From contig CAZDWZ010000003.1 of assembly GCA_964509425.1 (NCBI GenBank), positions 434,001 through 498,000 of the forward strand: a stretch of 64,000 bases of DNA. The letters are read 5' to 3'. This document shows positions 44,368 through 52,752 of the stretch, one piece after another. This stretch comes from CAZDWZ01 sp964509425 (GTDB lineage Bacteria > Bdellovibrionota_C > UBA2361 > SZUA-149 > CAZDWZ01). Position numbers and translations under genes: made by a program. How positions within the stretch are numbered: position 1 is the first letter of the stretch; every line of letters begins with the position of its first letter. Under the pieces are notes generated by a model. It had not been told where the DNA came from. It saw only the letters and a list, made by a program, of their open reading frames with translations, and did no database searches.

Positions 44368-45072
44368 TTGGTCTCACGACGAGAATTTCTAAAAACATCC
44401 GGAGCCGCGAGCGGCGCTTCCGTTGCTGCTCTTTCGGCGATTATGTCGGCGGGTCTAGTCTCCGGCTGCGGAAACAGTAACAGCAACGGTCCAACGGCTT
44501 CCGGGGGAACTTTCAACGGGAATGGCGGGGACCTGGGTCAGGGCGATGATGCAATCGTAAACTGCTTTTATGCGTTTAAGCAGATGTCGACGGCGTTTCT
44601 CGCTCTGGTGACCGGCTCGTTTTATCCGAATGCTTCGGTGCTTGAGCAGAGCACGATTCTCAGCATCTATCAGCAGGAGATTGTGCAGCGTGAGTTGCTC
44701 CAAGCATTTCTCGGAGCTTCCGCGATTCCCGATTTGACGGGATTTGATTTTTCTTCGGTGCCGCTAACTGATCGTCGGCGTGTGCTCGATAAAATTCGGG
44801 AATTTAAGGATGTGATAGTCGCCGGTTTCACCGGATCGGCCAGACATGTGTTGGATTCACGAACGGTTGTGCTGCTCGAAAAAATGTCGTCCGTCGACGC
44901 ACGGCACTCCGCGATGATTCGCAATTTCATTGAGCCGAACAACTCCTATTTCGCGGGAGGCGATGTCGTCACGTCGAGTGGGTTCGAGCAAGCGACAAAC
45001 CCGTACTATGTGATAGCGGTCGTCCGTTCTTACGACCCAGTTCCGCCGCTCAGCGACGGAGATCTCCCGTAA
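44368..45072 (+). CDS. Tat-exported ferritin-like lipoprotein
   Basis: Tat signal with SRREFLKTSG directly after the start, followed by a hydrophobic stretch and a possible lipobox (GLVSGC), then a four-helix ferritin-like region with EIVQRELLQAFLGAS and SVDARHSAMIRNF. I choose the TTG at 44368 (234 residues) because GGGAGG lies just upstream and the Tat motif then begins at residue 3. The ATG at 44335 adds 11 residues and has no Shine-Dalgarno. Metal ligands are only partly evident. It forms a pair with the next gene, 78 nt away. Confidence 0.8.
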   Translation: MVSRREFLKTSGAASGASVAALSAIMSAGLVSGCGNSNSNGPTASGGTFNGNGGDLGQGDDAIVNCFYAFKQMSTAFLALVTGSFYPNASVLEQSTILSIYQQEIVQRELLQAFLGASAIPDLTGFDFSSVPLTDRRRVLDKIREFKDVIVAGFTGSARHVLDSRTVVLLEKMSSVDARHSAMIRNFIEPNNSYFAGGDVVTSSGFEQATNPYYVIAVVRSYDPVPPLSDGDLP

Positions 45073-45150
45073 CTTCTATTGTTTCGCCTAACGCCGCCGT
45101 CGGCGTTCTTCATCGGTATCGCCGGATAAATTTTCTTTGGAATCGACTCT

Positions 45151-45888
45151 ATGAAATCTGAAACGGATACTCTCTCGACTGCTGCTCCCAAAAACTCTAC
45201 TCCTCGCCGGGATTTCCTCAAAGCCGGATTCGGAGCGGTGCTCGCGGCCGGAGTACTAAATGGCGTCTACGAGCGAAACGCGGAGGCGGATAATCCGTAC
45301 AACGCGGAGGTCATTGATGCGCTGAACTTCTTGTATCAGATTAAACTCATCACTGACGGCTTCTACGATCGAGCAAAGAACACCGTGGGACTCATCCCCG
45401 ATAATGATCGTTCCGCCTTCAACACCATTCGGAATCACGAGAATGGGCACATGAACCTGCTCAAGGGACTTCTCGGCAATCGTGCGATCGCTTCGGCTCC
45501 GGCAAATTACACTGGCCGTTTCGACGCGTTTTCAAATTATGCGACATTCCTTTTCCTTGCGCAGGGAATCGAGGATGCGTGTACCGGGGCAGTTCTCGGT
45601 GTGCTCCCGTCCTTTAACGGCTATCCCGACACCATCACCTCCATTCTGCAGCTCCGATCGGCGGATGCCCGCCATGCCGCGAAGGTTCGATTGATACGGG
45701 GAAAAACACCGTGGATCACTCCAGGCGATCTGAATGATGTTGCGGTGCTGGCCCCACTCTACGCAGGCGAGAATTCTCTGGTGCAAGGCGGAATAGGGTT
45801 ACCGGATTCCGTTCAAGCTCTCGAGGCCTTTGATGAGCCTCTCAGCAGGGATGCTGTAAACGGCTTCTTCCAGTCAATCTTCGGCTAG
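45151..45888 (+). CDS. Tat-exported ferritin-like protein
   Basis: 245 residues: Tat motif TPRRDFLKAG (about 17-26), hydrophobic core to about 40, then a ferritin-like four-helix domain with helices around FLYQIKLITDGFYDRA, TIRNHENGHMNLLKGLLG (Glu/His pair) and SADARHAAKVRLIRG. It is homologous in layout to the preceding gene but keeps a clearer E-x-x-H metal signature (NHENGH). Function unknown; such DUF4439-type proteins sit in the periplasm. Confidence 0.85.
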   Translation: MKSETDTLSTAAPKNSTPRRDFLKAGFGAVLAAGVLNGVYERNAEADNPYNAEVIDALNFLYQIKLITDGFYDRAKNTVGLIPDNDRSAFNTIRNHENGHMNLLKGLLGNRAIASAPANYTGRFDAFSNYATFLFLAQGIEDACTGAVLGVLPSFNGYPDTITSILQLRSADARHAAKVRLIRGKTPWITPGDLNDVAVLAPLYAGENSLVQGGIGLPDSVQALEAFDEPLSRDAVNGFFQSIFG

Positions 45889-45914
45889 GCTCCTCGCTTA
45901 TCGCGGAACTTGGC

Positions 45915-47771
45915 TCAGCTGATGTGGGGGGAATACTCCGCGACGGGGCTTGCCGCATGCATTACGGGCTTCCGAACGAGAACCAGACGTCCCTCGCCGT
46001 TTGCCGCGTAGGTTTCGCTCTTAAAGAGCACTTCACTTCCCGGATAGAGCTTTTGGAGCTCGTTTACCTGATCTTCTCGAACGATGATGTAGGCGTCGCT
46101 CTCTGCAACGAGTGGAGTGAGTTTGTCGGCAAGCGGGATATGTCGATTAGCGTAATACATCGCGGAGTAGAATCGATGACCGAATTGGAAGAGCGGTTCG
46201 GTTTCATCGACTTCCGCCCGGACCATCTTCATAAATTGCTCGGGTGAGTCCACGCGCGCGACGGCAGGCAGAACGACCATGTTGATCGCGAACATCAAGA
46301 GGAGCATTCCGGCACCACCTGTCGGAGTGAGCACGGAAAAGCGCCCCGTAAAACAAGCTCTCCCCGCGACCAAAAAGCAGATTGCCGAGAGCAACACGAC
46401 TACCGTTTGAAATGGCGCCGCATCGAAACCGCCGAGGACCTTCTCGACCGTGAGGAGGACCTTCGGCTTCAGGTAGCTGGCGAACTCCGCTCCGGAGATA
46501 TTGGCTATACACGCGACGATGAGAATTCCAGAAACGGCAAAGAGGATAGCGCCTATTCCCGAAAAAGCGATCGAAACAACTTTTCGCGGCTCGTGCCGAA
46601 GATTGCTGCACCTCAGCATGTCATTGAGCCCATACGCAAAAACGTAGGCCAGCGCCGGGAAAGCTGGAAGGAGGTAGACGTCTCGTTTTGCCTGACTGAT
46701 GGTGACGATTCCGAGAAAGACACCGAACCAGATGACCGAAAAGAGCAGAGGCTCGTTCTCAGGTTTCGAGAGCTCCTGCCGGCGGTTCCAGAGCCAGTAG
46801 CCTAGGACCGGGAACAAAAAGCTCCAAGGCAGGAAGCCGGTGAAAGTATACACGAGCCCGAACCAAACCGGTTTGTCGTGCCCGGCCTGGTATTCTTCGT
46901 CGACTCCCATAAAGCGACCGACGTTCTCTCTCAAGAAATGGAGGTTAACAAAGTCCTTTCCACCCTCGAGATAGGCGAGAAAATACCAAAGACCTGCCGC
47001 GACGATAGAGACCGCCAACGAGAGACCTGCTTGCCGTATCGGCACTTCCCGAATCGCCCGTCGGAACGATCCTCTGTTTCTCACCAGGAGAAACAAAGCG
47101 GCCGTGGCCCATGGCAGAACAACTCCCGCAGGACCCTTTGCCAGCACTGCACAAGACATTGAGACCGTTGCGAGGAGCCACCAATGGAAATTCCCCCCGG
47201 ACGCGCGTGGGAGGAGTCCGGACTCTTGGCGCGCGAAGATTTTGAAAAGTGACCAAGTACCGAGGCACAGCCAGAATGCGAAGCACATATCTACCCGGGC
47301 GTGACCGGCGCTGCGGATCCATTCAAAGGAAGTGCCCAAGATCACCGCGGTAGCAAAGCCCGTCGCAAGACCTGAAAAGCCGGCGACGAATAGAAAGGTC
47401 GCGCCGAGTGCAAGCACCGCGCAGATTGCCGACGGCAGTCGAATCGAGAACTCGCTCATCCCCCCAAGCGAGAGCGAAGCCATGGCGCCCATCCAATGAA
47501 ACATTGGCGGCTTGGTCGGAATGTCGCTGATGTCATCGAACGGCAGAATAAAATCTCGCTCCTCGAGCATGTCGCTGACGACGATCGCTTCACGTCCCTC
47601 GCCCCGTGTGTAAAACGGACGCTCGTCGAGAGGTAAAACGAAGCTGATGAAAAACACGCTGACGATCGAGACGAGTATGCAAATGAGTTGAATGGAGGAT
47701 ACTGCGGAGAGCCGTTTTCCTGCCTGATTCGGGAGGAGTTCTCCTGCAGGAACACTATGATCCTGATTCAT
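45915..47771 (-). CDS. ArnT-like GT39 family membrane glycosyltransferase
   Basis: 618 residues with about 12 predicted transmembrane helices. The first periplasmic loop has the GT-C acidic pair region (FYTRGEGREAIVVSDM) and the TKPPMFHWMGA block, as in ArnT/PMT-type enzymes that transfer a sugar from a polyprenyl phosphate carrier to lipid A or protein. A soluble domain of about 100 residues lies at the C terminus. Donor and acceptor are unknown. Its stop is 27 nt from the convergent ferritin-like gene. Confidence 0.9.
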   Translation of the reverse strand: MNQDHSVPAGELLPNQAGKRLSAVSSIQLICILVSIVSVFFISFVLPLDERPFYTRGEGREAIVVSDMLEERDFILPFDDISDIPTKPPMFHWMGAMASLSLGGMSEFSIRLPSAICAVLALGATFLFVAGFSGLATGFATAVILGTSFEWIRSAGHARVDMCFAFWLCLGTWSLFKIFARQESGLLPRASGGNFHWWLLATVSMSCAVLAKGPAGVVLPWATAALFLLVRNRGSFRRAIREVPIRQAGLSLAVSIVAAGLWYFLAYLEGGKDFVNLHFLRENVGRFMGVDEEYQAGHDKPVWFGLVYTFTGFLPWSFLFPVLGYWLWNRRQELSKPENEPLLFSVIWFGVFLGIVTISQAKRDVYLLPAFPALAYVFAYGLNDMLRCSNLRHEPRKVVSIAFSGIGAILFAVSGILIVACIANISGAEFASYLKPKVLLTVEKVLGGFDAAPFQTVVVLLSAICFLVAGRACFTGRFSVLTPTGGAGMLLLMFAINMVVLPAVARVDSPEQFMKMVRAEVDETEPLFQFGHRFYSAMYYANRHIPLADKLTPLVAESDAYIIVREDQVNELQKLYPGSEVLFKSETYAANGEGRLVLVRKPVMHAASPVAEYSPHIS

Positions 47772-47955
47772 ATGTTTTCAGCTTCCGATACGTAAACGAA
47801 TAAAAAGGTGATCAACTTCCAAAATGAGATTGCGGCGGTTCCTATATCAGACAATGCCGAATATGTCTCCAAAGCGGAAAGTGTGTAGGTTAATTTGCCG
47901 ATGTCCTGGAAGAAAATACGGCCGCTCAGTTCAGAAAGATACTCTTTCGGCGGGG

Positions 47956-49125
47956 TTACTCGAGATCGAGCCGGAAGGCCTTTGAGGGGCGGGTGAAGTC
48001 GTATTTCGCTTTCCAGGAGTCCGGTAGGGATTCGCGCGGAACCTCGCGAAATCCGAGCTCCGTGAAAAATTCCCACATCTTCGGGGAGACGCTGAGCGCG
48101 AAGACGAATTTCTTTCTCTGGGCTCGCCCCTCCTCAATCATCCTCCGGGTAAGGTCTCTGGCGCGGCCCTTTCCTTGGTAGCGTGGGAGGGTGCAGAACT
48201 TCGCAAGTTCCGAGGAATCGCCATAATCGATGAGACGAGTGCAGGCGACGAGAGCATCGTTGACCGTATAGAGAAAATAACTGCTGATATTCGTCGCAAT
48301 CTCGTCGTCCGTTGTCGGCAAAATCAGTCCGGCGAGAATCGAGGGCCGCATGAGCAGCGAGAGCTCCGTCACATCGCCGAGACGCCCCCGGCGGATTTCG
48401 TCGGGGTAGTGCCTGGTGATGAGCGTTCCTTTTCCGCGGTGAGTGAACACCTCAAGGAAAAGACGGCCGGCTTTTGCCTCAACCACCACGAGGCTGATTC
48501 CAGTCGACACATTTTCTTCGAGGAGAAAGTTGAGCCGATCGGCGCCAACGCTTGTCTCCTCGTTTCCGGCGATGAGCCTTTCGATTTCCGCTGGTGTGAG
48601 CTGATAGGCGAGCCGCTTACCGAATTCGACTCCGCGAAACTGAGACAGGAAGAAAATTTTCTTCGCTTGGAGTTTCCCACCCCAATGAGTTGCGGTCTTC
48701 CAAAGCAGCTCTTCTTCAAAACGCGGTTTTCGTCCGGATGTACTGTGTCCGCTGCTCGCGATCGGAACTCCCACAACAGGGATATGTCCGAGCGCCAACT
48801 CTTCCTGCACGAACTCCCTATGCTGGCCTACGGAAGAGGCCGGGAGGTACGCCAGCGCCAGTCCGCGCTGGCTGAGCTGCTCAACTTCTTGCTCGACCGA
48901 GGGCGACGGAACGACCACGAGGAGAGTCCAAATCTGAGCGGCGCTCAGCAGCCTCAAATCCAGAGTGAGGTCGCCGAGTCGTGCGTTCTCAGGAACGGCG
49001 ATGACGAAAAGCTCGTCGCGGAAGCGATTTCCATAGTGCAGGAGCTCCAGCGCTCGGAGCATCTGCTCCTCGACCGGAGGATCTTGCGGGAACGATACGG
49101 GGAAGTTCAAATTAGCTTTCATCAC
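47956..49125 (-). CDS. N-acetylglutamate synthase-like protein (degenerate kinase domain plus GNAT)
   Basis: 389 residues. The N-terminal two thirds have the length and order of the amino-acid-kinase fold of ArgA (about 40-260) but lack its clear glycine-rich nucleotide motifs. The C-terminal GNAT domain is convincing: LAKFCTLPRYQGKGRARDL (acetyl-CoA loop, about residue 315), SPKMWEFFTELGF and a DSWKAKYDFTRPSKAFRLDL end matching ArgA. Likely acetylates glutamate for arginine biosynthesis, with an N-terminal domain kept for arginine feedback or assembly. No other arg genes are nearby. Confidence 0.75.
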   Translation of the reverse strand: MMKANLNFPVSFPQDPPVEEQMLRALELLHYGNRFRDELFVIAVPENARLGDLTLDLRLLSAAQIWTLLVVVPSPSVEQEVEQLSQRGLALAYLPASSVGQHREFVQEELALGHIPVVGVPIASSGHSTSGRKPRFEEELLWKTATHWGGKLQAKKIFFLSQFRGVEFGKRLAYQLTPAEIERLIAGNEETSVGADRLNFLLEENVSTGISLVVVEAKAGRLFLEVFTHRGKGTLITRHYPDEIRRGRLGDVTELSLLMRPSILAGLILPTTDDEIATNISSYFLYTVNDALVACTRLIDYGDSSELAKFCTLPRYQGKGRARDLTRRMIEEGRAQRKKFVFALSVSPKMWEFFTELGFREVPRESLPDSWKAKYDFTRPSKAFRLDLE

Positions 49126-49295
49126 CGGGAGTCAAAAACCGTTTCATCAACTTGTTGCACGCTATATGCGCCAATCAACGCATTCTTGAAAGCAAGTATA
49201 TAGTATTGGCGACCGCACGTGTGATCGATTTTGATAAATTGTGACCGAAATGGAACACGTGGTGTGCTGGAAGGGGAAAATCAATATTTGCTCGG

Positions 49296-51032
49296 TCATT
49301 CTGCGAGTGCAGCATCAGCAGCAGGCGTCGCAGGCGGAATATCCTTTCGTAAGTAGACCGTAACCTCAGGGCAGTTTCGATAGCGAATCTCTTCGGGCAC
49401 CCAGCGCTTGACGACCCCCCAACGGAAGAAACGTGAGCGGCAGGTGAAGGTCTCCTCATTCTCAAAATGGAGCTCACCATTTTCAAGCCGGTGGTAGAAG
49501 TAGGCTCCCTCGCCGCGTTTTGCTTGAAGGAAATCCGAAATTGCGGAGGACGACAGTACGATCAGATCTGTCTTTCGAAGCTGGCTCTCGAAGAACCTCT
49601 CGGCCGTCGAAAATGAGGGAGACAGCGGATCGAACTCGGAGAACTTGTACGGGCCTGGAATTCGTCCGGCTATAGGTCCGGGAAGTCGCACACTTCGTGC
49701 TTCGACGAGCATGGTTTTCCCGGTCGGCAGGTGTTCGGCGATCCATTTTGAGGCACGATCTCGAGGATTGGCTTTCTGGAATAGCTCGAGGTTTCCGACT
49801 GCAGCGACGAGAGTTGAAGCAAGCAGCACGGCCTCAACCAGGCAAAGCATCAGTCGTTGCTCCGCGAGCAGGCTCACGGCGAAGTCAGCGATGAGCAGAG
49901 ACGCCGACGGTGCCGCGAAGATCAAGGTGTTTGGGTCAGGATGAGTTTGCATCAGCGGCAGAACCAGAAATGAGAAGACTACCGTCCCGAGCGCGATCAC
50001 ACGGAAGTCTCCGCCAAAAACCGCGCGGGGTAGGATGCCGACCGCGAGAATGAGCAAGATGACCACGGAGCAAAATGGTCCAAATCCCCAGAGGGTGAAC
50101 TCGAAGACCTTCGTCATCCGTTCAGGAAAGGTAAACACTATTGATTGAAGCGGCGGGACCAAGGGCAGCTCCCCCAGGAGAATCTTTGAGGCACTTTCCG
50201 TGAACTCGCCGGAGAACGAGATAAGCGTGCCTGCTTGGAAGGCGTACGGCTGGAAGAGCCTCCACGTCATCCACGTTGAGAGCATCGCCATGATGGAATA
50301 GGCGAGGGGCGAGCTGATGGGGTGCTTCTCCGGCGCAATCATCCCTCCTTTTTGCGGATTTGCGCTCATCCCGCGGACCAAGAAGAGAAACGGGAGCAAG
50401 GCCGCGAGGAGGAGATTCCGCGGATCGAGCGCCGATGCGAGACCAAAGAGAATCCCGAAGACTATAAAGTGCACGACCGATGACCTTCGAGCTCCCTTAT
50501 CCTGAGAGGGAAGGACGGCCGCGAGGAGGAGAATGTTTGGAACGACCGCTGCCCAGCTCGACGTCAGCTGATGAGAGTGATGGATCGCCACCGGAAAGAG
50601 GGCGTACAGAGCCGCAGCAAGGAGCGCCACCCTGACGGAGAAGGCTCGGAAGCCCGCAAATGCAACGAGGAGCAACACGAGGAGATCGGTCCAGCTGGAG
50701 AGCAATCTTCCTGATTCTCGGGACTGTTCCGGGCTCGCGGCGGTGCTTCGAGACCGAAGCGTTTTTACCATTGATGCCGGAAGGCTGCCGTAGACCGGGT
50801 AAAAGAGATCTCTGCTGCCGAGGAAGGGGTTCAACGGAGAATTCGTGGATTCGAGATACTGCTGGACTGACGAGGGAAATTGCAGGGAGTTGATGAGGTG
50901 ATTGAACTCCTCCTCCTCTGGAACCCGATGGGCGTCCGAGCCCCAGTTTCTTGCCGTCAATCGGAACGACAAACCGATGCCGGCGATTACCAACAAAAGC
51001 ACGACGGCTAAGATTGGAGGTCTTGAAGTCAA
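49296..51032 (-). CDS. GT-C-like polytopic membrane protein, unknown
   Basis: 578 residues with about 9-11 hydrophobic segments from residue 8 to 410 and a C-terminal soluble domain of about 150 residues. Features such as FRLTARNWGSDAHRVPEEEEF in the first loop and ALYALFPVAIHHSHQLTSSW resemble GT39/GT83-type glycosyltransferases and mannosyltransferase-like proteins, but no definite catalytic acidic pair can be named. Possibly polyprenyl-sugar dependent. Isolated transcription unit; its start faces a repeat element. Confidence 0.72.
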   Translation of the reverse strand: MTSRPPILAVVLLLVIAGIGLSFRLTARNWGSDAHRVPEEEEFNHLINSLQFPSSVQQYLESTNSPLNPFLGSRDLFYPVYGSLPASMVKTLRSRSTAASPEQSRESGRLLSSWTDLLVLLLVAFAGFRAFSVRVALLAAALYALFPVAIHHSHQLTSSWAAVVPNILLLAAVLPSQDKGARRSSVVHFIVFGILFGLASALDPRNLLLAALLPFLFLVRGMSANPQKGGMIAPEKHPISSPLAYSIMAMLSTWMTWRLFQPYAFQAGTLISFSGEFTESASKILLGELPLVPPLQSIVFTFPERMTKVFEFTLWGFGPFCSVVILLILAVGILPRAVFGGDFRVIALGTVVFSFLVLPLMQTHPDPNTLIFAAPSASLLIADFAVSLLAEQRLMLCLVEAVLLASTLVAAVGNLELFQKANPRDRASKWIAEHLPTGKTMLVEARSVRLPGPIAGRIPGPYKFSEFDPLSPSFSTAERFFESQLRKTDLIVLSSSAISDFLQAKRGEGAYFYHRLENGELHFENEETFTCRSRFFRWGVVKRWVPEEIRYRNCPEVTVYLRKDIPPATPAADAALAE

Positions 51033-51113
51033 AAGCTCTGAATCCTTGCGCAGAATGCAAGTTTACTGGTTCCGATAGTCTACCATTCTTGTTACCTTTC
51101 AGTAAGCGATATA

Positions 51114-51279
51114 CTAGTGCTTCGACCAGTTAATCTTGTATGAATCGAGCCTTCGAAGGCGCTTAACTGAATGTCAAAGCGCCAGATAATCCGGATCGGT
51201 GGCAGCCGAACTGCGATACAGTTAATTCGCGGTCAGGATCGCATTTAACTGGTCACGGCAATATAACTGTTCACAGCAC
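51114..51279. repeat. Palindromic repeat element, copy C
   Basis: Starts CTAGTGCTTCGACCAGT, closely matching the reverse complement of the third part of copy A (CTAGTGCTCTGACCAGT), and continues with shared blocks GAGCCTTCG, GGCGC and TGAATGTC. GACCAGTTAA (51124-51133) pairs with TTAACTGGTC (51245-51254), with further ACAGTTAA/TTAACTG repeats inside and GTGCT/AGCAC at the ends. It lies directly upstream of the lipoprotein gene at 51312. Confidence 0.75.
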
Positions 51280-51311
51280 GAGCGCCCCGCGTGAATCCAA
51301 GGGAGGAAGGA

Positions 51312-51662
51312 ATGGAGAGATCTCGTTTAATCGGTCTGAAATTTAAGGTTCTGGATCTTTTTGCGACCGCGTTAATCGTCCTGGTGGGCGGAGGGATGTT
51401 GTCTGGGTGCTCGACGACCACTGAGACAAAAATGGTCGGCCTTATTCAATCTTCGAAAACCGATGCCAACGACAATCCTGTGGCGATCTATCTCTGGGAC
51501 GGGAAATCAGAATACCCGATTGAAGAAAATCAAAACATGACGTCTCTCTTGGAAAAAATCGACAGCAAGGTCGAAGCGCAAGTGGACCTCGTCGAGACCT
51601 ACGGCGGCGAGAAGACCATCCTCATCAAAAAATACAAGGTCCTGAAAGAGGCCGGCGAATAA
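51312..51662 (+). CDS. Small lipoprotein of unknown function
   Basis: 116 residues from the ATG at 51312 (GGAGGAAGG just upstream). The signal peptide ends in the lipobox GMLSGC (Cys about 36). The mature part is about 80 residues, acidic then Lys-rich, with EKIDSKVEAQVDLVETYGG. I do not recognise the family. It is followed 1 nt later by a 50-residue membrane protein, so both are likely one operon. The promoter region overlaps repeat copy C. Confidence 0.8.
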   Translation: MERSRLIGLKFKVLDLFATALIVLVGGGMLSGCSTTTETKMVGLIQSSKTDANDNPVAIYLWDGKSEYPIEENQNMTSLLEKIDSKVEAQVDLVETYGGEKTILIKKYKVLKEAGE

Positions 51663-51663
51663 A

Positions 51664-51816
51664 ATGCTCTATGTTCTCTATGGAGGACTCTTTCTTATCG
51701 TCGGTGTGGCGGTAATCGGAGCGCTCATCGGCTTTCTTCCGAATAAAGCTCTCGGAAAGCTTCAGGAGAAAACACTAAACGCCCGAGAGTCTCGCGATAA
51801 GAGTCCGCGGACATGA
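51664..51816 (+). CDS. 50-residue single-pass membrane protein
   Basis: Small ORF starting 1 nt after the lipoprotein stop and ending 2 nt before repeat copy D. Translation: one transmembrane helix (about residues 5-25, YGGLFLIVGVAVIGALIGFL), then a basic tail (LGKLQEKTLNARESRDKSPR). The tight spacing to the lipoprotein gene and a typical membrane-peptide profile argue that it is real. No family recognised; function unknown. Confidence 0.6.
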   Translation: MLYVLYGGLFLIVGVAVIGALIGFLPNKALGKLQEKTLNARESRDKSPRT

Positions 51817-51818
51817 CT

Positions 51819-51968
51819 CGTGCCGGGTTCCGCAACGAGACTTCCGAAGGAAGTTTCGTTGTGCGGGACGCGCGGCGAAGCCGAGCCGGTACGATAGAGC
51901 GCTTTGTTTCAACGAAAAATACGAATGAAAATCAATTCTCTTAGGTGAATTTATTAACAGAGCACTCG
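51819..51968. repeat. Palindromic repeat element, copy D
   Basis: Hairpin CCGCAACGAGACTTCC (51830-51845), loop GAA, right arm to 51866, then the conserved block GCGGCGAAGCCGAGCC (about 51872-51887), a CGAATGAAAATCAAT block shared with copy E, and GAGCACT near 51960 like the end of copy A. The stem sequence differs from the other copies but still pairs. The right end runs up to the DTHVH gene. Confidence 0.82.
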
Positions 51969-51982
51969 TTTCCGACACGCAT

Positions 51983-52747
51983 GTGCATTTCTATCCGGCG
52001 TACGACTGGACGAAGGCTTTGCTCGGAGCCGAAGGGCGGCTTTCAGCGATCGGAGGCCGCCTCTATCCGAATGCGGAGCTGACCTCGGTCCTCTGCCTCA
52101 CGGAAAGGAACTCCGAGGATGCTTTCGCCCTTCTCGCTTCTGGAAAAGTTTCTAGTTTTACGAACGTCTTAAAGCTAGAGCCAGTGTCGCTCCTTGGTTC
52201 GCTACCAAACGGCCGGCGTCTCGTGATCGTCGCCGGACGGCAGATTCCCACGAAGGAGCGACTCGAACTTTGCGCGCTGGGAGTGGTCGGTAAGCCACCG
52301 GAGGGACTCTCACTCGAGGAGGCATACGATTGGGTGATCCAGGAAAACGGCCTTGCCGTGCTCAATTGGTCGCTTGGAAAATGGACCGGATCGCGGAAAG
52401 AGGTTGCACGAAACTTTCTCGAGAGCGGGAAACGGGAGCGTCTCGTACTAGGCGACATCTTGATGCGGCCAGCTGGCGCATCAGAGCCGGAGCTCTTTTC
52501 AATCGGAAGGGCGAAGGGGTATCCGATTCTTGCGGGGAGTGATCCGTTACCGATGTCAGGCGAGGAAGGGAAGATCGGGAAATACGTGGTAGCGAGCGAG
52601 GAAAAACTCGCGGAAGATGCGCCGTGGGCATCCCTCTCGGCCGTTCTGCAGGACTCCTCGGCGTTTCGACTTGCGGGGAAACGTGAAGGGCTCTTCTCGC
52701 TGTGCTCCCGCTCTCTGAAATTTAGGATTGCGCGGATGGCGAAGTGA
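51983..52747 (+). CDS. Putative metal-dependent hydrolase-like protein (DTHVH motif), start uncertain
   Basis: 254 residues from the GTG at 51983, which has no Shine-Dalgarno. In frame just before it the codons read Ser-Asp-Thr-His, completing DTHVHFYPAYDW, the N-terminal metal motif of amidohydrolase/PHP-like proteins, so the natural start is upstream. No ATG, GTG or TTG occurs there before the in-frame TGA, but an ATT at 51953 has AGGTG 5 nt upstream and would give M-N-R-A-L-V-S-DTHVH. No other metal motif is evident and the remainder is unfamiliar. Either an ATT start is used or repeat copy D replaced the native 5' end. Confidence 0.65.
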   Translation: MHFYPAYDWTKALLGAEGRLSAIGGRLYPNAELTSVLCLTERNSEDAFALLASGKVSSFTNVLKLEPVSLLGSLPNGRRLVIVAGRQIPTKERLELCALGVVGKPPEGLSLEEAYDWVIQENGLAVLNWSLGKWTGSRKEVARNFLESGKRERLVLGDILMRPAGASEPELFSIGRAKGYPILAGSDPLPMSGEEGKIGKYVVASEEKLAEDAPWASLSAVLQDSSAFRLAGKREGLFSLCSRSLKFRIARMAK

Positions 52748-52752
52748 CAGTG

